Assembly: GCA_900549625.1 (NCBI GenBank)
Contig: URPE01000016.1
Span: forward strand, 1-29,454
DNA length: 29,454 nt
Source: an uncultured Mycoplasmatota bacterium
GTDB lineage: Bacteria > Bacillota_I > Bacilli_A > RF39 > UBA660
Direction of reading: 5' to 3'
Position numbers and translations under genes: made by a program. The notes below the pieces were generated by a model that saw nothing but the letters and a program-made list of their open reading frames with translations, was not told the DNA's origin and ran no database searches. Within the stretch, counting starts at the first letter, position 1; each line of letters begins with the position of its first letter. Positions 8,701 through 16,122 of this stretch are shown here, piece by piece.

Positions 8701-10299
8701 ATTTTTGATGGAGCTGATGGTGAGCCACTTGGTAATAACTATAAATGTGGTTTTGATTTGCCAGATAAGAAATGTCCTAAATGTGATACGCTTATGCATA
8801 AAGATGGCCATGATATACCATTTCAAACTTTCTTAGGTTTTAATGCTGATAAAGTACCAGATATCGATTTAAATTTTAGTGATTTAAACCAAGCTAGTGC
8901 TCATGAATATACTAAAGTATTGTTCGGTGTTGATAATGTTTACCGTGCAGGAACAATCGGAACAGTCGCTGAGAAAACAGCCTATGGTTATGTTAAAGGC
9001 TATTGTGAAAATAAAAATATTATTATGCGTAGTATTGAGATTGAACGTCTTGCTATTGGTTGTACTGGTGTTAAAAGAACAACTGGTCAACACCCAGGTG
9101 GTATTGTTGTAATACCAGGATATATGGAAGTTTTTGATTTTACACCATTTCAGTATCCCGCTGAAGACCCAACAAGTGCTTGGCGAACAACTCATTTTGA
9201 TTACCATGCTATTGACCAAGACGTCTTAAAACTAGATATTTTAGGTCATACCGATCCAACTCAACTAAGAATGATTCAAGACTTAACAGGTGATGATATA
9301 ACTAAAGTGCCACTTGATGATAAAGAAACAATGAGCATTTTTACAAGTACTAAAGCCTTAGGTGTTACAAAAGAACAAATTATGTGTGATACAGGAACAC
9401 TTGGCGTACCAGAGTTTGGCACACCATTTACAATTCAGCTTGTTAAAGATACTAAACCAACAACGTTTGCCGAACTTGTAAAGATATCTGGTCTTGCCCA
9501 TGGAACCGATGTATGGCTTGGTAACGCCCAAGAGTTAATTCAAAAAAATGTTGTCCCTTTTTCCAAGGTAATCGGTTGTCGTGATGACATTATGGTTGAG
9601 CTTATGTATGGCGGACTTGAACCTTTTAAGGCCTTCAAAATTATGGAATTTGTTCGTAAAGGAAAAGCTAGTAAGGACCCAGCTACTTGGGAAGGTTATG
9701 TCGAAACAATGAAAAAAGCAAATATTCCTGATTGGTTTATTACATCTTGTCATAAAATAAAGTACATGTTCCCAAAAGCCCATGCCGCGGCTTACGTTAC
9801 TAGTGCCTTTAGAATTGCTTGGTATAAAGTACATAAACCACTTGTTTATTATTGTACGTATTTTTCCACACGTTTTCAGGATTTTGATATTGATGCCATG
9901 TGTAATGGTTATGACGCTATAAAGAAAAAGATGATTGAATTACAAAGTAAAGGTTATGATATGACTAATAAAGAATCATCTTTACTTGAAACTTTGAAAC
10001 TTGCCTTAGAAGCCACTGCAAGAGGAGTATCATTTAAAACGATAGATATTGAAAGAAGCGATGGTAATAACTTTGTGATGGATGAAAGTTCTAATAGTTT
10101 AATAATGCCATTTCGTAGTTTAGATGGTCTAGGTGATTCAGTAGCTACAAAAATAATTGAAGAACGTAACCAAAAGGCTTTTTATAGCATTGAAGATTTT
10201 GCTAGTCGTGGTAAAGTTAATCAAACAACCATTGATAAAATGCGAACAATGGGTATTTTTGGTAGTATGCCAGAGACAAGCCAATTAAGTTTATTTTAA
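5785..10299 (+). CDS. polC: DNA polymerase III, PolC type
   Basis: Main Gram-positive replicative polymerase with built-in proofreading; 1504 residues with this start. Domain order: lysine/glutamate-rich N-terminal domain, OB fold (about 195-300), PHP domain starting at VELHMHTMMSAMDG and retaining HxH and TDH motifs, a DEDD 3'-5' exonuclease inserted in the PHP domain (D405 and E407 in FDTETTG, then AHNAKFD and the HHRADYDAE end), and palm/fingers. A zinc-binding insert has Cys966, 969, 988, 997 and 1000. The polymerase Asp pair is D1026/D1028 in VPDIDLNF. The C-terminus ends in QLSLF, the beta-clamp binding motif. The GTG at 5785 was chosen over GTG 5776 because AGGAAG at 5771-5776 is correctly spaced only for the former. 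Own promoter and terminator. Confidence 0.97.
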   Translation: MQNDVTRFLDSISYPSEREELKNIEIEKVLLHRKDGYFEVYLKEDVPLAYNAAKELLACASNGIHGTEKCCVVFHYQAVLDSDISLYIEGLLKDLIIKKPSLSSVLEVPVIVNDDIITINCFNKMILNELKKETKELQKSMLMYGLKEVEFNLVLNEEMMASIKEEIKSAKEEVKKIEEPKKVVSDIILGKEITGEVSAIASTTGEQKGVTFEAYIFGIDTLERDNINIITLKISDKTNSIIAKIFKKDKAEYKAVLTSLKVGNWYKFYGNVEFDNFSKDFVMSVRSLMKITSKDEAMIDDSETPRVELHMHTMMSAMDGVIPAASLVKRVSDMGMHALCVTDHNCVQAFPELFHAVEDYNKKKEGADRFKVLYGAEMNVVNDDVDIVFNPKTYNLLEDTFVVFDTETTGFYAGSDQMIEIGAVKIQNGKILDRFDELIDPHRPIPKKITELTFITDEMVRGCDTEENVTKRFLEWASDNPMVAHNAKFDISFMKAACQKYDLGEFNYTVLDTMSIARMLHPEWPNHKLQTLTKKLDVPWDEDKHHRADYDAEGTAIAFYKMSTSLSNQSINTTDELLDNIDMESLVRFAFPFHATMIAQNREGLKNLFKIVSIANTKYLYKNEQPKIPRRDVLKLRNGLLIGSGCIHGEIFDKATGKEDEELVNMMSFYDYIEVQPISSFAHLIGPEAKFSNVYEAEEYIKRIVRVAKEAGKPVVATGDVHNFSKDDLIYREIIINQKFNGKLHPLNRRGLKVPNQYFKTTKEMLDDFKFLGEDVAYEIVVTNTNKIAEMVEEIEVIIDTGGIPFAPKIENSQMIVTDMVYKKAREWYGEPLPFHIEERIALELYGAPFIEAVKKNAGEEDAVIYKRLHDVVTKGPDAVQEEIAKAILVDEPEKGKDEALKEAKDKMTAIIGANFDVIYLIAQKLVKHSNDEGFLVGSRGSVGSSFVANLMGITEVNSLAPHYRCPKCQFSIFDGADGEPLGNNYKCGFDLPDKKCPKCDTLMHKDGHDIPFQTFLGFNADKVPDIDLNFSDLNQASAHEYTKVLFGVDNVYRAGTIGTVAEKTAYGYVKGYCENKNIIMRSIEIERLAIGCTGVKRTTGQHPGGIVVIPGYMEVFDFTPFQYPAEDPTSAWRTTHFDYHAIDQDVLKLDILGHTDPTQLRMIQDLTGDDITKVPLDDKETMSIFTSTKALGVTKEQIMCDTGTLGVPEFGTPFTIQLVKDTKPTTFAELVKISGLAHGTDVWLGNAQELIQKNVVPFSKVIGCRDDIMVELMYGGLEPFKAFKIMEFVRKGKASKDPATWEGYVETMKKANIPDWFITSCHKIKYMFPKAHAAAYVTSAFRIAWYKVHKPLVYYCTYFSTRFQDFDIDAMCNGYDAIKKKMIELQSKGYDMTNKESSLLETLKLALEATARGVSFKTIDIERSDGNNFVMDESSNSLIMPFRSLDGLGDSVATKIIEERNQKAFYSIEDFASRGKVNQTTIDKMRTMGIFGSMPETSQLSLF

Positions 10300-10322
10300 A
10301 ATATCAAAAATATTTAACAAAT

Positions 10323-10351
10323 AAAAAGGAATCAAATAGATTTCTTTTTTT
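10323..10351 (+). terminator. Rho-independent terminator after polC
   Basis: AAAAGGAATC pairs with GATTTCTTTT (one G-U) around the loop AAATA, followed by a T run. It lies 24 nt after the polC stop. Confidence 0.75.
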
Positions 10352-10405
10352 ACATAATTATGATATGCTTATGGTGCTTCTAATTATTTGTGGGAGAGTG
10401 TGTTA

Positions 10406-12100
10406 ATGAAAAAAATTGTATTATTTTTCTTTTTTCTAATGATGCCAACCTTTGTTAGTGCATATAGTAATTATGATATCGTAAAAGAAAATATTGATAT
10501 TAATATTCAGAGTAATGGTAATTTAAAAGTAAAGGAATATATTGTTTTAAGTGGTACAACTACCTACTTAGAAAAAGACATTATTTATAAAAATAGTAGA
10601 CTAAGTTACCACTCACCAATGGACTTACAAAGTGATGCCTTATATAATGCAAGTGGGATAGATGACGATACTGTAAGTATTGCCTCTTATGTTGCTAATG
10701 ATTCGTTAGATAAACTAAGTTACCAAAAACTTACCAAAGCCTATTACGATAACGATGCTGTTAATAAAGAATATACTACCAAAATGCTTCAAAATGGTAA
10801 ATCATACCATATCTATAATGAAGTAAAAGATGAAACAGTAGTTTATTTATTTGAGTATACTATCTTAAACGCTATTGTTTATCACAATGACATAGCGGAA
10901 TTACCAGGCTTCTTTATCGATGAAATTTTGCTTCCAAATACAAACGAAGTAACAATTAATATTACTTTACCAGGTAAGGATATGAGTGAAAAATTTCGCC
11001 TATGGGTTCATAGCCTAGGAACAACAGAGACCCATTATACTAATAATGACACTGTCCAAATTCATTCTTTAAATGGCAAACCAGTTTCTACTTTTGATTT
11101 TCGTCTAATATTTAGTAATAATTTAGTTAATAAAGTAATAGAAGATAAAAAAAGTCATATAGATGCCTATCAAAATATAGTTGATTTAGAACAAGAAGAT
11201 TATCGTACTAAAAAAGAAGATTTAGAAGAAAGTAAAAAGCGCAAAAGTAAACTAGACAATATATGTTTAGGTGTCATTTTATTACTCTCTATAACATTTA
11301 TTTACTTTCTATTAAAATTTAGAGAAAACCCTAAAAAAATAGTAGCTTCTAATACTTTCTTACCAAGTAAAAATATTGAATGCACTGAGTATTTAATAAA
11401 TAAAAAAATTACTAAAGCATCTTTAATTGTTTCCCTTATTAATTTGATTTTTAAAGGTAATATTGTCGTTAACTATAACAAAAAAGATATTTCCTTAAAC
11501 TTAGATAATTCTAAAAATACTACCATTAGTGAAGAAATGCTTCTTTCTTTCTTATTTGAACATATCGGTAAAAATAACACTTTTACTTTACAAAATTTAA
11601 CTAATTATATAAATGATTTGCATACTAAGACTTCCTTTAATGCCTTCTTTACTTCTTGGCAACGTTGTGTTACTAACGAATCTATAAATGAAAACTTTTA
11701 CGAAAAAACAGGCCTACCAATAATAACTGCAATATTTTATTTACTTATAACAATTTTTATTATGCTTGCTTCATTTTATTTTGCAATAGAAACATGGAGT
11801 GTGTGGTTATTATTAGTAGAAAGTATACTACTTTTAACATATACTTTAAAAATAAAAAAAAGAACGCCTAATGCCTTAGAAGCATATATATCCATAATAA
11901 ATTTAAAAAAGAAAATGAAAGTAAGCGAAGAACTTAACTATTCACAAGAAGAAAGTGAAAAAGTTTTGCTTTATGCCTGTTTATTTAAAAATGCCAAAAT
12001 AGTAGAAACCAAATTACTTGCTGCGAATAATCAAAATAAAATCATAAAATATCATCTAGCAAGTCAGCTAGAAGAAATGATTTTAAACCATAAAAATTGA
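10406..12100 (+). CDS. DUF2207-like membrane protein
   Basis: Membrane protein of 564 residues. It has a signal peptide (MKKIVLFFFFLMMPTFVSA, cut near residue 19), an extracytoplasmic beta-rich domain of about 250 residues beginning IVKENIDINIQSNGNLKVKE, a charged coiled-coil stretch (about 245-285), one membrane segment near 290-308, a cytoplasmic domain of about 120 residues, and a membrane hairpin (about 440-490) before a charged C-terminal tail. This layout and the N-terminal motif match the DUF2207 family, whose function is unknown. The ATG at 10406 is preferred over ATG 10388 because GGGAGAG lies 7 nt before it and it starts the signal peptide directly. It is a single-gene unit between the polC terminator and a bidirectional terminator shared with the convergent sigK. 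Confidence 0.75.
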   Translation: MKKIVLFFFFLMMPTFVSAYSNYDIVKENIDINIQSNGNLKVKEYIVLSGTTTYLEKDIIYKNSRLSYHSPMDLQSDALYNASGIDDDTVSIASYVANDSLDKLSYQKLTKAYYDNDAVNKEYTTKMLQNGKSYHIYNEVKDETVVYLFEYTILNAIVYHNDIAELPGFFIDEILLPNTNEVTINITLPGKDMSEKFRLWVHSLGTTETHYTNNDTVQIHSLNGKPVSTFDFRLIFSNNLVNKVIEDKKSHIDAYQNIVDLEQEDYRTKKEDLEESKKRKSKLDNICLGVILLLSITFIYFLLKFRENPKKIVASNTFLPSKNIECTEYLINKKITKASLIVSLINLIFKGNIVVNYNKKDISLNLDNSKNTTISEEMLLSFLFEHIGKNNTFTLQNLTNYINDLHTKTSFNAFFTSWQRCVTNESINENFYEKTGLPIITAIFYLLITIFIMLASFYFAIETWSVWLLLVESILLLTYTLKIKKRTPNALEAYISIINLKKKMKVSEELNYSQEESEKVLLYACLFKNAKIVETKLLAANNQNKIIKYHLASQLEEMILNHKN

Positions 12101-12124
12101 ATGCTTAGTTGTCATTCAATTTTT
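12092..12124. terminator. Bidirectional terminator between DUF2207 gene and sigK
   Basis: AAAAATTGAATG and CATTCAATTTTT form a perfect 12-bp stem around a 9-nt loop, with A/T runs usable in both directions. The stem includes the DUF2207 gene stop (12098-12100) and lies next to the sigK stop. Confidence 0.85.
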
Positions 12125-12803
12125 GATTATGTATAAATTCTTTTAATATCTTTGATAACGCTCTTTTTTCTATTCTTGAAACATATGATCTTGAAATACG
12201 CATTTCTTTTGCAATTTCTTGTTGTGTTTGCTCTTTTTGGTTCATTAATCCGTATCGTTTTAAAAGAATTTCTTTTTCACGATGCGATAAATGTTTCATA
12301 TATTGGTTAACTAATAGTAAATTATCTTTTGTTTCAATAAAATGAACTAAATCTGGTTCATTATCTTTAATTACTTCGATTAAACTAATTTCATTACCAT
12401 CTTTATCATATCCAATAGAATCATTTAAACTGATGTTCTTCTGATTTTCTCCTTTAATACTCCTAAAGTACATTAATATTTCATTTTGAATACACTTAGC
12501 AATATATGTTGTTAACTTAATATCCTTATCGAATTTATAAGTATCGACACCTTTAATTAAGCCAATAGTTCCAATACTTATTAAGTCATCTGTATCATAA
12601 TCATGAGTTTCAAATTTTTTCACAATATGAGCTACTAATCTTAAGTTATGTTCAATTAGTTCATTTCGGCATTTTTCATCATGATTCTTTAAACCAATAA
12701 GACATTTTTGCTCTTCCTCTTTACTTAATGGCTCTGGAAAGACATTATTTGAGTAACTACCTGTAAAAAATAACATATTTTGTAATAATGATAATAAAAA
12801 CAT
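12105..12803 (-). CDS. sigK: RNA polymerase sporulation sigma factor SigK (pro-sigma-K)
   Basis: Late mother-cell sporulation sigma factor, 232 residues. Region 2 carries RLVAHIVKKF and DLISIGTIGLIKGVDTY (core binding and -10 recognition), and region 4 ends SRSYVSRIEKRAL; these match B. subtilis sigma-K closely. The N-terminus keeps a hydrophobic pro-sequence: about 16 residues (MFLLSLLQNMLFFTGS) precede YSNNVFPEPLS, which aligns with the mature start YVKNNAFPQPLS of B. subtilis. The gene is one intact frame, so no skin-element interruption is present. AGAGGAAG lies 7 nt before the ATG. The predicted processing protease SpoIVFB is encoded about 1 kb away. A sigma-E-like promoter is suggested upstream. 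sigE also belongs to this protein family, but the N-terminal alignment favours sigK. Confidence 0.92.
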   Translation of the reverse strand: MFLLSLLQNMLFFTGSYSNNVFPEPLSKEEEQKCLIGLKNHDEKCRNELIEHNLRLVAHIVKKFETHDYDTDDLISIGTIGLIKGVDTYKFDKDIKLTTYIAKCIQNEILMYFRSIKGENQKNISLNDSIGYDKDGNEISLIEVIKDNEPDLVHFIETKDNLLLVNQYMKHLSHREKEILLKRYGLMNQKEQTQQEIAKEMRISRSYVSRIEKRALSKILKEFIHNQKLNDN

Positions 12804-12840
12804 AACACACTTCCTCTTTCTAAAACATATGATTTAATAC

Positions 12841-12868
12841 TTGAAAAAATGTATGAAAATGTTAAAAT
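12841..12868 (+). promoter_or_regulatory. Promoter of the small membrane protein gene
   Basis: TTGAAA (12841-12846), 16-nt spacer, TAAAAT (12863-12868) preceded by TGT as in an extended -10. It is about 25 nt before the start codon. Confidence 0.45.
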
Positions 12869-12877
12869 ACATTTACA
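12848..12877 (-). promoter_or_regulatory. Possible sigma-E-type promoter of sigK
   Basis: Read on the minus strand, TGTAAAT, a 15-nt spacer and CATACATT end about 45 nt before the sigK ATG. The -10 resembles the sigma-E CATACAnT pattern; the -35 is a poor match. In B. subtilis sigK is transcribed by sigma-E with SpoIIID. It overlaps the divergent sigma-A-like promoter on the plus strand. Confidence 0.3.
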
Positions 12878-12893
12878 CAAAGGGGACAATATT

Positions 12894-13214
12894 ATGGAAG
12901 AGCTAACTAAAGAAGAATTAAGTCAAAAATTAATTGCTTTAAAAAAACTAAAAAAAACGGAGTGGCGTCATGCTATAGTGGATGGATTTTGGTGTATGAA
13001 TGGGCTAATATTTCTAGCCAATTCATTTATAAATGATTATTTATCATTAGAAATATTTTTACTTTCCTTCCAATACTATATAGCCTTAGTTTCTATTGGT
13101 AGTGTAGCAATTGGCTATGTTTTTCAAAGAGACATTAATATAAGTATTGATAACTATATAAAATCATTAACAGAAAATGAAATTAACCAAGATAATACTC
13201 TAAAGTTAAAATAA
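12894..13214 (+). CDS. Small membrane protein of unknown function in the sigK-spoIVF interval
   Basis: 106 residues; not recognised. The first 35 residues are charged and helical (EELTKEELSQKLIALKKLKK), then come two hydrophobic segments (about 33-48 and 56-83, the latter with aromatic residues and Gly-Ser), then a hydrophilic tail. This suggests a two-pass membrane protein with both ends in the cytoplasm. AAAGGGGA lies 7 nt before the chosen ATG; an in-frame ATG at 12849 has no ribosome binding site and lies upstream of the likely transcription start. It sits between divergent sigK and spoIVFA, with 60 nt to the spoIVFA start. A role in pro-sigma-K processing is only a guess from position. 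Confidence 0.65.
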   Translation: MEELTKEELSQKLIALKKLKKTEWRHAIVDGFWCMNGLIFLANSFINDYLSLEIFLLSFQYYIALVSIGSVAIGYVFQRDINISIDNYIKSLTENEINQDNTLKLK

Positions 13215-13229
13215 AATATATTTACTTTA

Positions 13230-13258
13230 TTCATAATTAATATTTTTAATCATAAACT
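13230..13258 (+). promoter_or_regulatory. Possible sigma-E-type promoter of spoIVFA-spoIVFB
   Basis: TTCATAA, 14-nt spacer, CATAAACT, similar in form to mother-cell sigma-E promoters. No sigma-A promoter is evident in this 60-nt gap. The spoIVF operon is a known sigma-E target in B. subtilis. Confidence 0.35.
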
Positions 13259-13274
13259 TTAATGGGTGATACTA

Positions 13275-13877
13275 ATGAGTGAAATAGAAGCTGCTATAAA
13301 AAGACATAAAAAAAGAGCATACAACATTTATGAAGAAGAGAAAGATGATAGAAAAATAAGTCAAATATTTAGTAAAATTCTAATTAGTATCATTATCATT
13401 TTAATATGTACGATTTATATCAAATTAAGCCCAGATAATTTAAGTGCTTTTAAATCAATCGTTTTCGAAAATAGTATGGCCTTTAATAAAATAAACAATC
13501 TTTATCATTCTTTGTTTGGTAGTGTTTTACCAAGTGTTAAAGATAATACAGTTGGTGTTAATAATACAGTTGGTGCTTATGAAAGGTATTTAGACGGCGT
13601 TAAAATTCATGTTGATAAAGGGTCTACTATATCATCTATTACAAGTGGCATTTTAGTTTATCAGGGTCAAAAAGAAGGCCTTGGTAACACTTTAATTGTT
13701 CAAGGTGTTGATGGCACTGATATTTGGTATAGTGGTCTTACAAACAGTAACTACAAATTATATGATTACATTGAAACTGGTACTATTTTAGGAGAATGTA
13801 TAGATAACTATTATATATTAACCCTTTATAAAGATCGGAAACTATTAGATTATGAAGACTATATTAAAAGTGTTTAA
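13275..13877 (+). CDS. spoIVFA: SpoIVFA-like regulator of sigma-K processing (degenerate M23 domain)
   Basis: 200 residues: a charged cytoplasmic N-terminus (about 1-37), one membrane segment (about 38-53), a linker, and a C-terminal lysostaphin/M23-like beta domain (about 105-200). The latter shows the turns GVKIHVDKGSTISSITSGIL and GLGNTLIVQG typical of M23 folds but lacks the HxxxD and HxH zinc ligands, as does B. subtilis SpoIVFA. SpoIVFA holds the protease SpoIVFB and the inhibitor BofA in the outer forespore membrane and is itself cleaved to release inhibition. The ATG at 13275 was chosen because GGGTGA lies 6 nt before it. It overlaps spoIVFB by 26 nt, implying coupled translation. The assignment rests on architecture plus the neighbouring spoIVFB and sigK. 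Confidence 0.8.
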   Translation: MSEIEAAIKRHKKRAYNIYEEEKDDRKISQIFSKILISIIIILICTIYIKLSPDNLSAFKSIVFENSMAFNKINNLYHSLFGSVLPSVKDNTVGVNNTVGAYERYLDGVKIHVDKGSTISSITSGILVYQGQKEGLGNTLIVQGVDGTDIWYSGLTNSNYKLYDYIETGTILGECIDNYYILTLYKDRKLLDYEDYIKSV

Positions 13878-14628
13878 AATTCATTTTACTAGCATTATAT
13901 TTCTATTAATATCCTTTTTATGTGGTTACTTTAAACAATCTTTATTTATTTTTACTATTGTAATTATTCATGAGTTAGGTCATGTTTTTTTTATAAAACT
14001 ATTTAATTATCCTATTATAAGTATTACAATTTATCCCTTTGGTGGTATTACAAAAGTAAACAAAAAGATTAATTCTTCCATATATGCCGATTTAATTATA
14101 AGTATGGGTGGCATTTTTTTTCAGATTATATTATATATCATTTTAACTAATCAAACTTACTTGTCAGTTTATGATACCAAATTTTTGCTTTTTTATAATA
14201 AAATAATTTTTTTCTTTAATTTAATCCCAATTATTCCTTTGGATGGGGCAATTTTTCTAAAAGGTATTTTAGAGCTACTTATGCCTTATGAAAAAACAGA
14301 AGTTGTTATACAAAGCATTTCGCATTTTATATTTCTTTTGTTTTTATTTTGTAATTATTACTATAAATTAAATAATTATTATATATGTGGTGTATTAATG
14401 TATCAAATGATCACCTATAAACAAAAAGTTAAATATTTATTAAACAGATTTTATTTAGAAAGATATCTTTATTCGTTTCATTACCAAAATATTATTAATG
14501 AATCTAATCTTAATTATCATTTATTAAGAAAGAATACTAAGCATTTTTTTTATAATGGTAAGTATTATATAGATGAAAAAGATGTACTTAAAAGTCACTT
14601 TTATGATTTTTCTTGTCAAAGCAAGTAA
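13852..14628 (+). CDS. spoIVFB: SpoIVFB intramembrane metalloprotease (site-2 protease, M50B)
   Basis: 258 residues; very hydrophobic N-terminal two thirds with about six membrane segments. The zinc motif HELGH (H40, E41, H44) lies within IIHELGHVFF, and the third ligand Asp131 lies in NLIPIIPLDGA, the M50 NPxxDG-type motif. The C-terminal 80 residues are soluble; in B. subtilis the equivalent part is a CBS domain that senses ATP, and here no clear CBS signature is seen. It cleaves the pro-peptide from pro-sigma-K in the mother-cell membrane around the forespore. The start overlaps spoIVFA by 26 nt. The order spoIVFA-spoIVFB before rplU matches B. subtilis, but an additional gene is inserted before rplU here. 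Confidence 0.9.
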   Translation: MKTILKVFKIHFTSIIFLLISFLCGYFKQSLFIFTIVIIHELGHVFFIKLFNYPIISITIYPFGGITKVNKKINSSIYADLIISMGGIFFQIILYIILTNQTYLSVYDTKFLLFYNKIIFFFNLIPIIPLDGAIFLKGILELLMPYEKTEVVIQSISHFIFLLFLFCNYYYKLNNYYICGVLMYQMITYKQKVKYLLNRFYLERYLYSFHYQNIINESNLNYHLLRKNTKHFFYNGKYYIDEKDVLKSHFYDFSCQSK

Positions 14629-14662
14629 ATACTTATATAATGAACCTAGGAGTGATTTATTT

Positions 14663-15679
14663 ATGGAAGATTTAAAAGTTTTTCATTGCTATGATAGTGA
14701 TGTATGTTGCAAATTATTAAAAGAATTGGAAACAAAAGGTGTTCATGCTACTAAGGTTAATAATGATATAGTAACTAATAAAGAAAATTATTTAGAAGTT
14801 CTATCAGTTGGTCAAAGTATTGTAAAAGATGGATATTTATCTTTAAGTACTAGTGTTTATGACATATATGGAAATCCAGCCATTTTAAATTTTCTTAAAG
14901 TTATGAAGTGTACTACGAATAGTAGTGTAAAAACAAGTTATACATGGGAACTATTAAATGATGATACAGTAGTGCCCAAAGAGGTCTTAGTATATGCTAA
15001 AGAACTAGAAAATGCCTTAAAAAGAAAAGTATGTTTTAAATTCAATAATTTGGATGGTAGTATAGATGTTTTTGTAAAAGGTGTAGTAAAAGACCAAAAA
15101 ACAATTATAACAGATTATATGAACTTTCAAAAAAATAATAGGTTCGTTTGGGACAAAGTCTACTTTTATGATGAGTATGGTGTTTTAGAAACTAAAAGCT
15201 ATACCGAAAAAGAAAGAGTAGATAATATGTTATCTTATTTTGAAAGAACATTTGCTACTGAGTATTTTTTGCTTAACGAAATTATGAGAAATAAAATTGG
15301 TAAACCAACACCTAATATATATAGACATTTAATACAATACGAACAAATAAGTGAGAATGAAAAAACTCTAAAAGTACTAGGAAAGTATTTAAGTATTACT
15401 GATAATAAAGAAATACCTTTTGTAAGCGTTATAAAAGAGTGTGATGGTATAGTTTTTGTTAAAACTAAAATAAAAGATAATGACAAAGAATTTAATGATA
15501 GTTTTGTTTGTAAAGACCAAATGCTTGTCCATACTAGTGATAAAGGTACCGAAAATTTCTTGGTTCCTAAAGATTTTACAACCAATGACGGTATTAGGAA
15601 ATTAAGAATAAGTATTCCTTCAAGACCAAATTACCTTAATAATTATACTTTAACTAGAAAAAAAGTAAGAGAAATATAG
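14663..15679 (+). CDS. Conserved-looking protein of unknown function between spoIVFB and rplU
   Basis: 338 residues, not recognised. No signal peptide or membrane segment. It is a mixed alpha/beta soluble protein, acidic and basic residues balanced, with Cys near the N-terminus (C9, C15, C16) and a strongly basic last dozen residues ending KKVREI. CTAGGAG lies 9 nt before the ATG at 14663; a longer in-frame start at 14573 lies inside spoIVFB and lacks a site. It begins 34 nt after spoIVFB with no promoter or terminator between, so it is probably the third gene of the spoIVFA operon. It ends just before the rplU promoter. In B. subtilis there is no gene at this position. A sporulation role is an inference from context only. 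Confidence 0.75.
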   Translation: MEDLKVFHCYDSDVCCKLLKELETKGVHATKVNNDIVTNKENYLEVLSVGQSIVKDGYLSLSTSVYDIYGNPAILNFLKVMKCTTNSSVKTSYTWELLNDDTVVPKEVLVYAKELENALKRKVCFKFNNLDGSIDVFVKGVVKDQKTIITDYMNFQKNNRFVWDKVYFYDEYGVLETKSYTEKERVDNMLSYFERTFATEYFLLNEIMRNKIGKPTPNIYRHLIQYEQISENEKTLKVLGKYLSITDNKEIPFVSVIKECDGIVFVKTKIKDNDKEFNDSFVCKDQMLVHTSDKGTENFLVPKDFTTNDGIRKLRISIPSRPNYLNNYTLTRKKVREI

Positions 15680-15687
15680 AAAACAAA

Positions 15688-15716
15688 TTGACTTACTCTT
15701 ACTTTTTTGATAGAAT
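15688..15716 (+). promoter_or_regulatory. Sigma-A promoter of the rplU operon
   Basis: TTGACT (15688-15693), 17-nt spacer, TAGAAT (15711-15716). It predicts a start near 15723 and a 100-nt leader. Confidence 0.75.
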
Positions 15717-15722
15717 TTTATT

Positions 15723-15822
15723 GTTTTATGGAAGATTAGCTTTTATAAAACCGCTCGAAAAAGGTTATAAACATATATGTGTACCTATTAGGCGTGTCTC
15801 AAAAAAGGTGAGGAGGTAAGAA
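15723..15822 (+). ncRNA. L21 ribosomal-protein leader RNA
   Basis: A 100-nt untranslated leader lies between the rplU promoter and rplU. It contains the segment ACCGCTCGAAAAAGGT and later GGCGTGTCTC before the ribosome binding site, which resemble the conserved Firmicutes L21 leader (Rfam L21_leader). Such leaders are thought to be bound by L21 for feedback control. Called from position and recalled conserved segments; no covariance search was run. Confidence 0.6.
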
Positions 15823-16122
15823 ATGAAAGCTATATTTGTAACAGGTGGAAAACAATATTATGTTTCTGAAGGAGATACTATTTATGTTGAAAAATTACCA
15901 CAAGAAGCTGGTAGTGAAGTTACTTTTGATGAAGTGTTATATGTAGATGGTAAAACTGGAAACCCAACTGTAAAAGGTGCAAAAGTTGTAGGTACGATTG
16001 AAAAACATGGTAAACAAAAGAAAATTATCGTTTTCAAATATCGTCCTAAGAAAAAATATCGTAAGACACAAGGTCATAGACAACCTTATACAAAAGTTAC
16101 GATTAAAAGTATTGTTGCTTAA
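15823..16122 (+). CDS. rplU: 50S ribosomal protein L21
   Basis: 99 residues, normal length. Starts MKAIFVTGGKQYYVSEGD and carries GSEVTFDEVLYVDG, GAKVVGTI and the basic C-terminal signature KIIVFKYRPKKKYRKTQGHRQPYTKVTI that contacts 23S rRNA. AGGAGG lies 7-8 nt before the ATG. First gene of rplU-prp-rpmA; its stop codon TAA shares one base with the prp start. Confidence 0.98.
   Translation: MKAIFVTGGKQYYVSEGDTIYVEKLPQEAGSEVTFDEVLYVDGKTGNPTVKGAKVVGTIEKHGKQKKIIVFKYRPKKKYRKTQGHRQPYTKVTIKSIVA

Noticed and set aside
8884..9219. 111-codon open frame antisense to polC
   Set aside because: Low-complexity Asn/Thr/Ser/Phe composition typical of the reverse strand of an AT-rich gene; the sense strand codes conserved PolC sequence.
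12098..12100. Mollicutes-type code with UGA as Trp
   Set aside because: The DUF2207 gene and copZ end at TGA at sensible lengths and all conserved Trp positions use TGG.
14573..14662. Longer N-terminus for the 338-residue unknown protein
   Set aside because: The additional 30 codons overlap spoIVFB, have no ribosome binding site, and a good site precedes the ATG at 14663.
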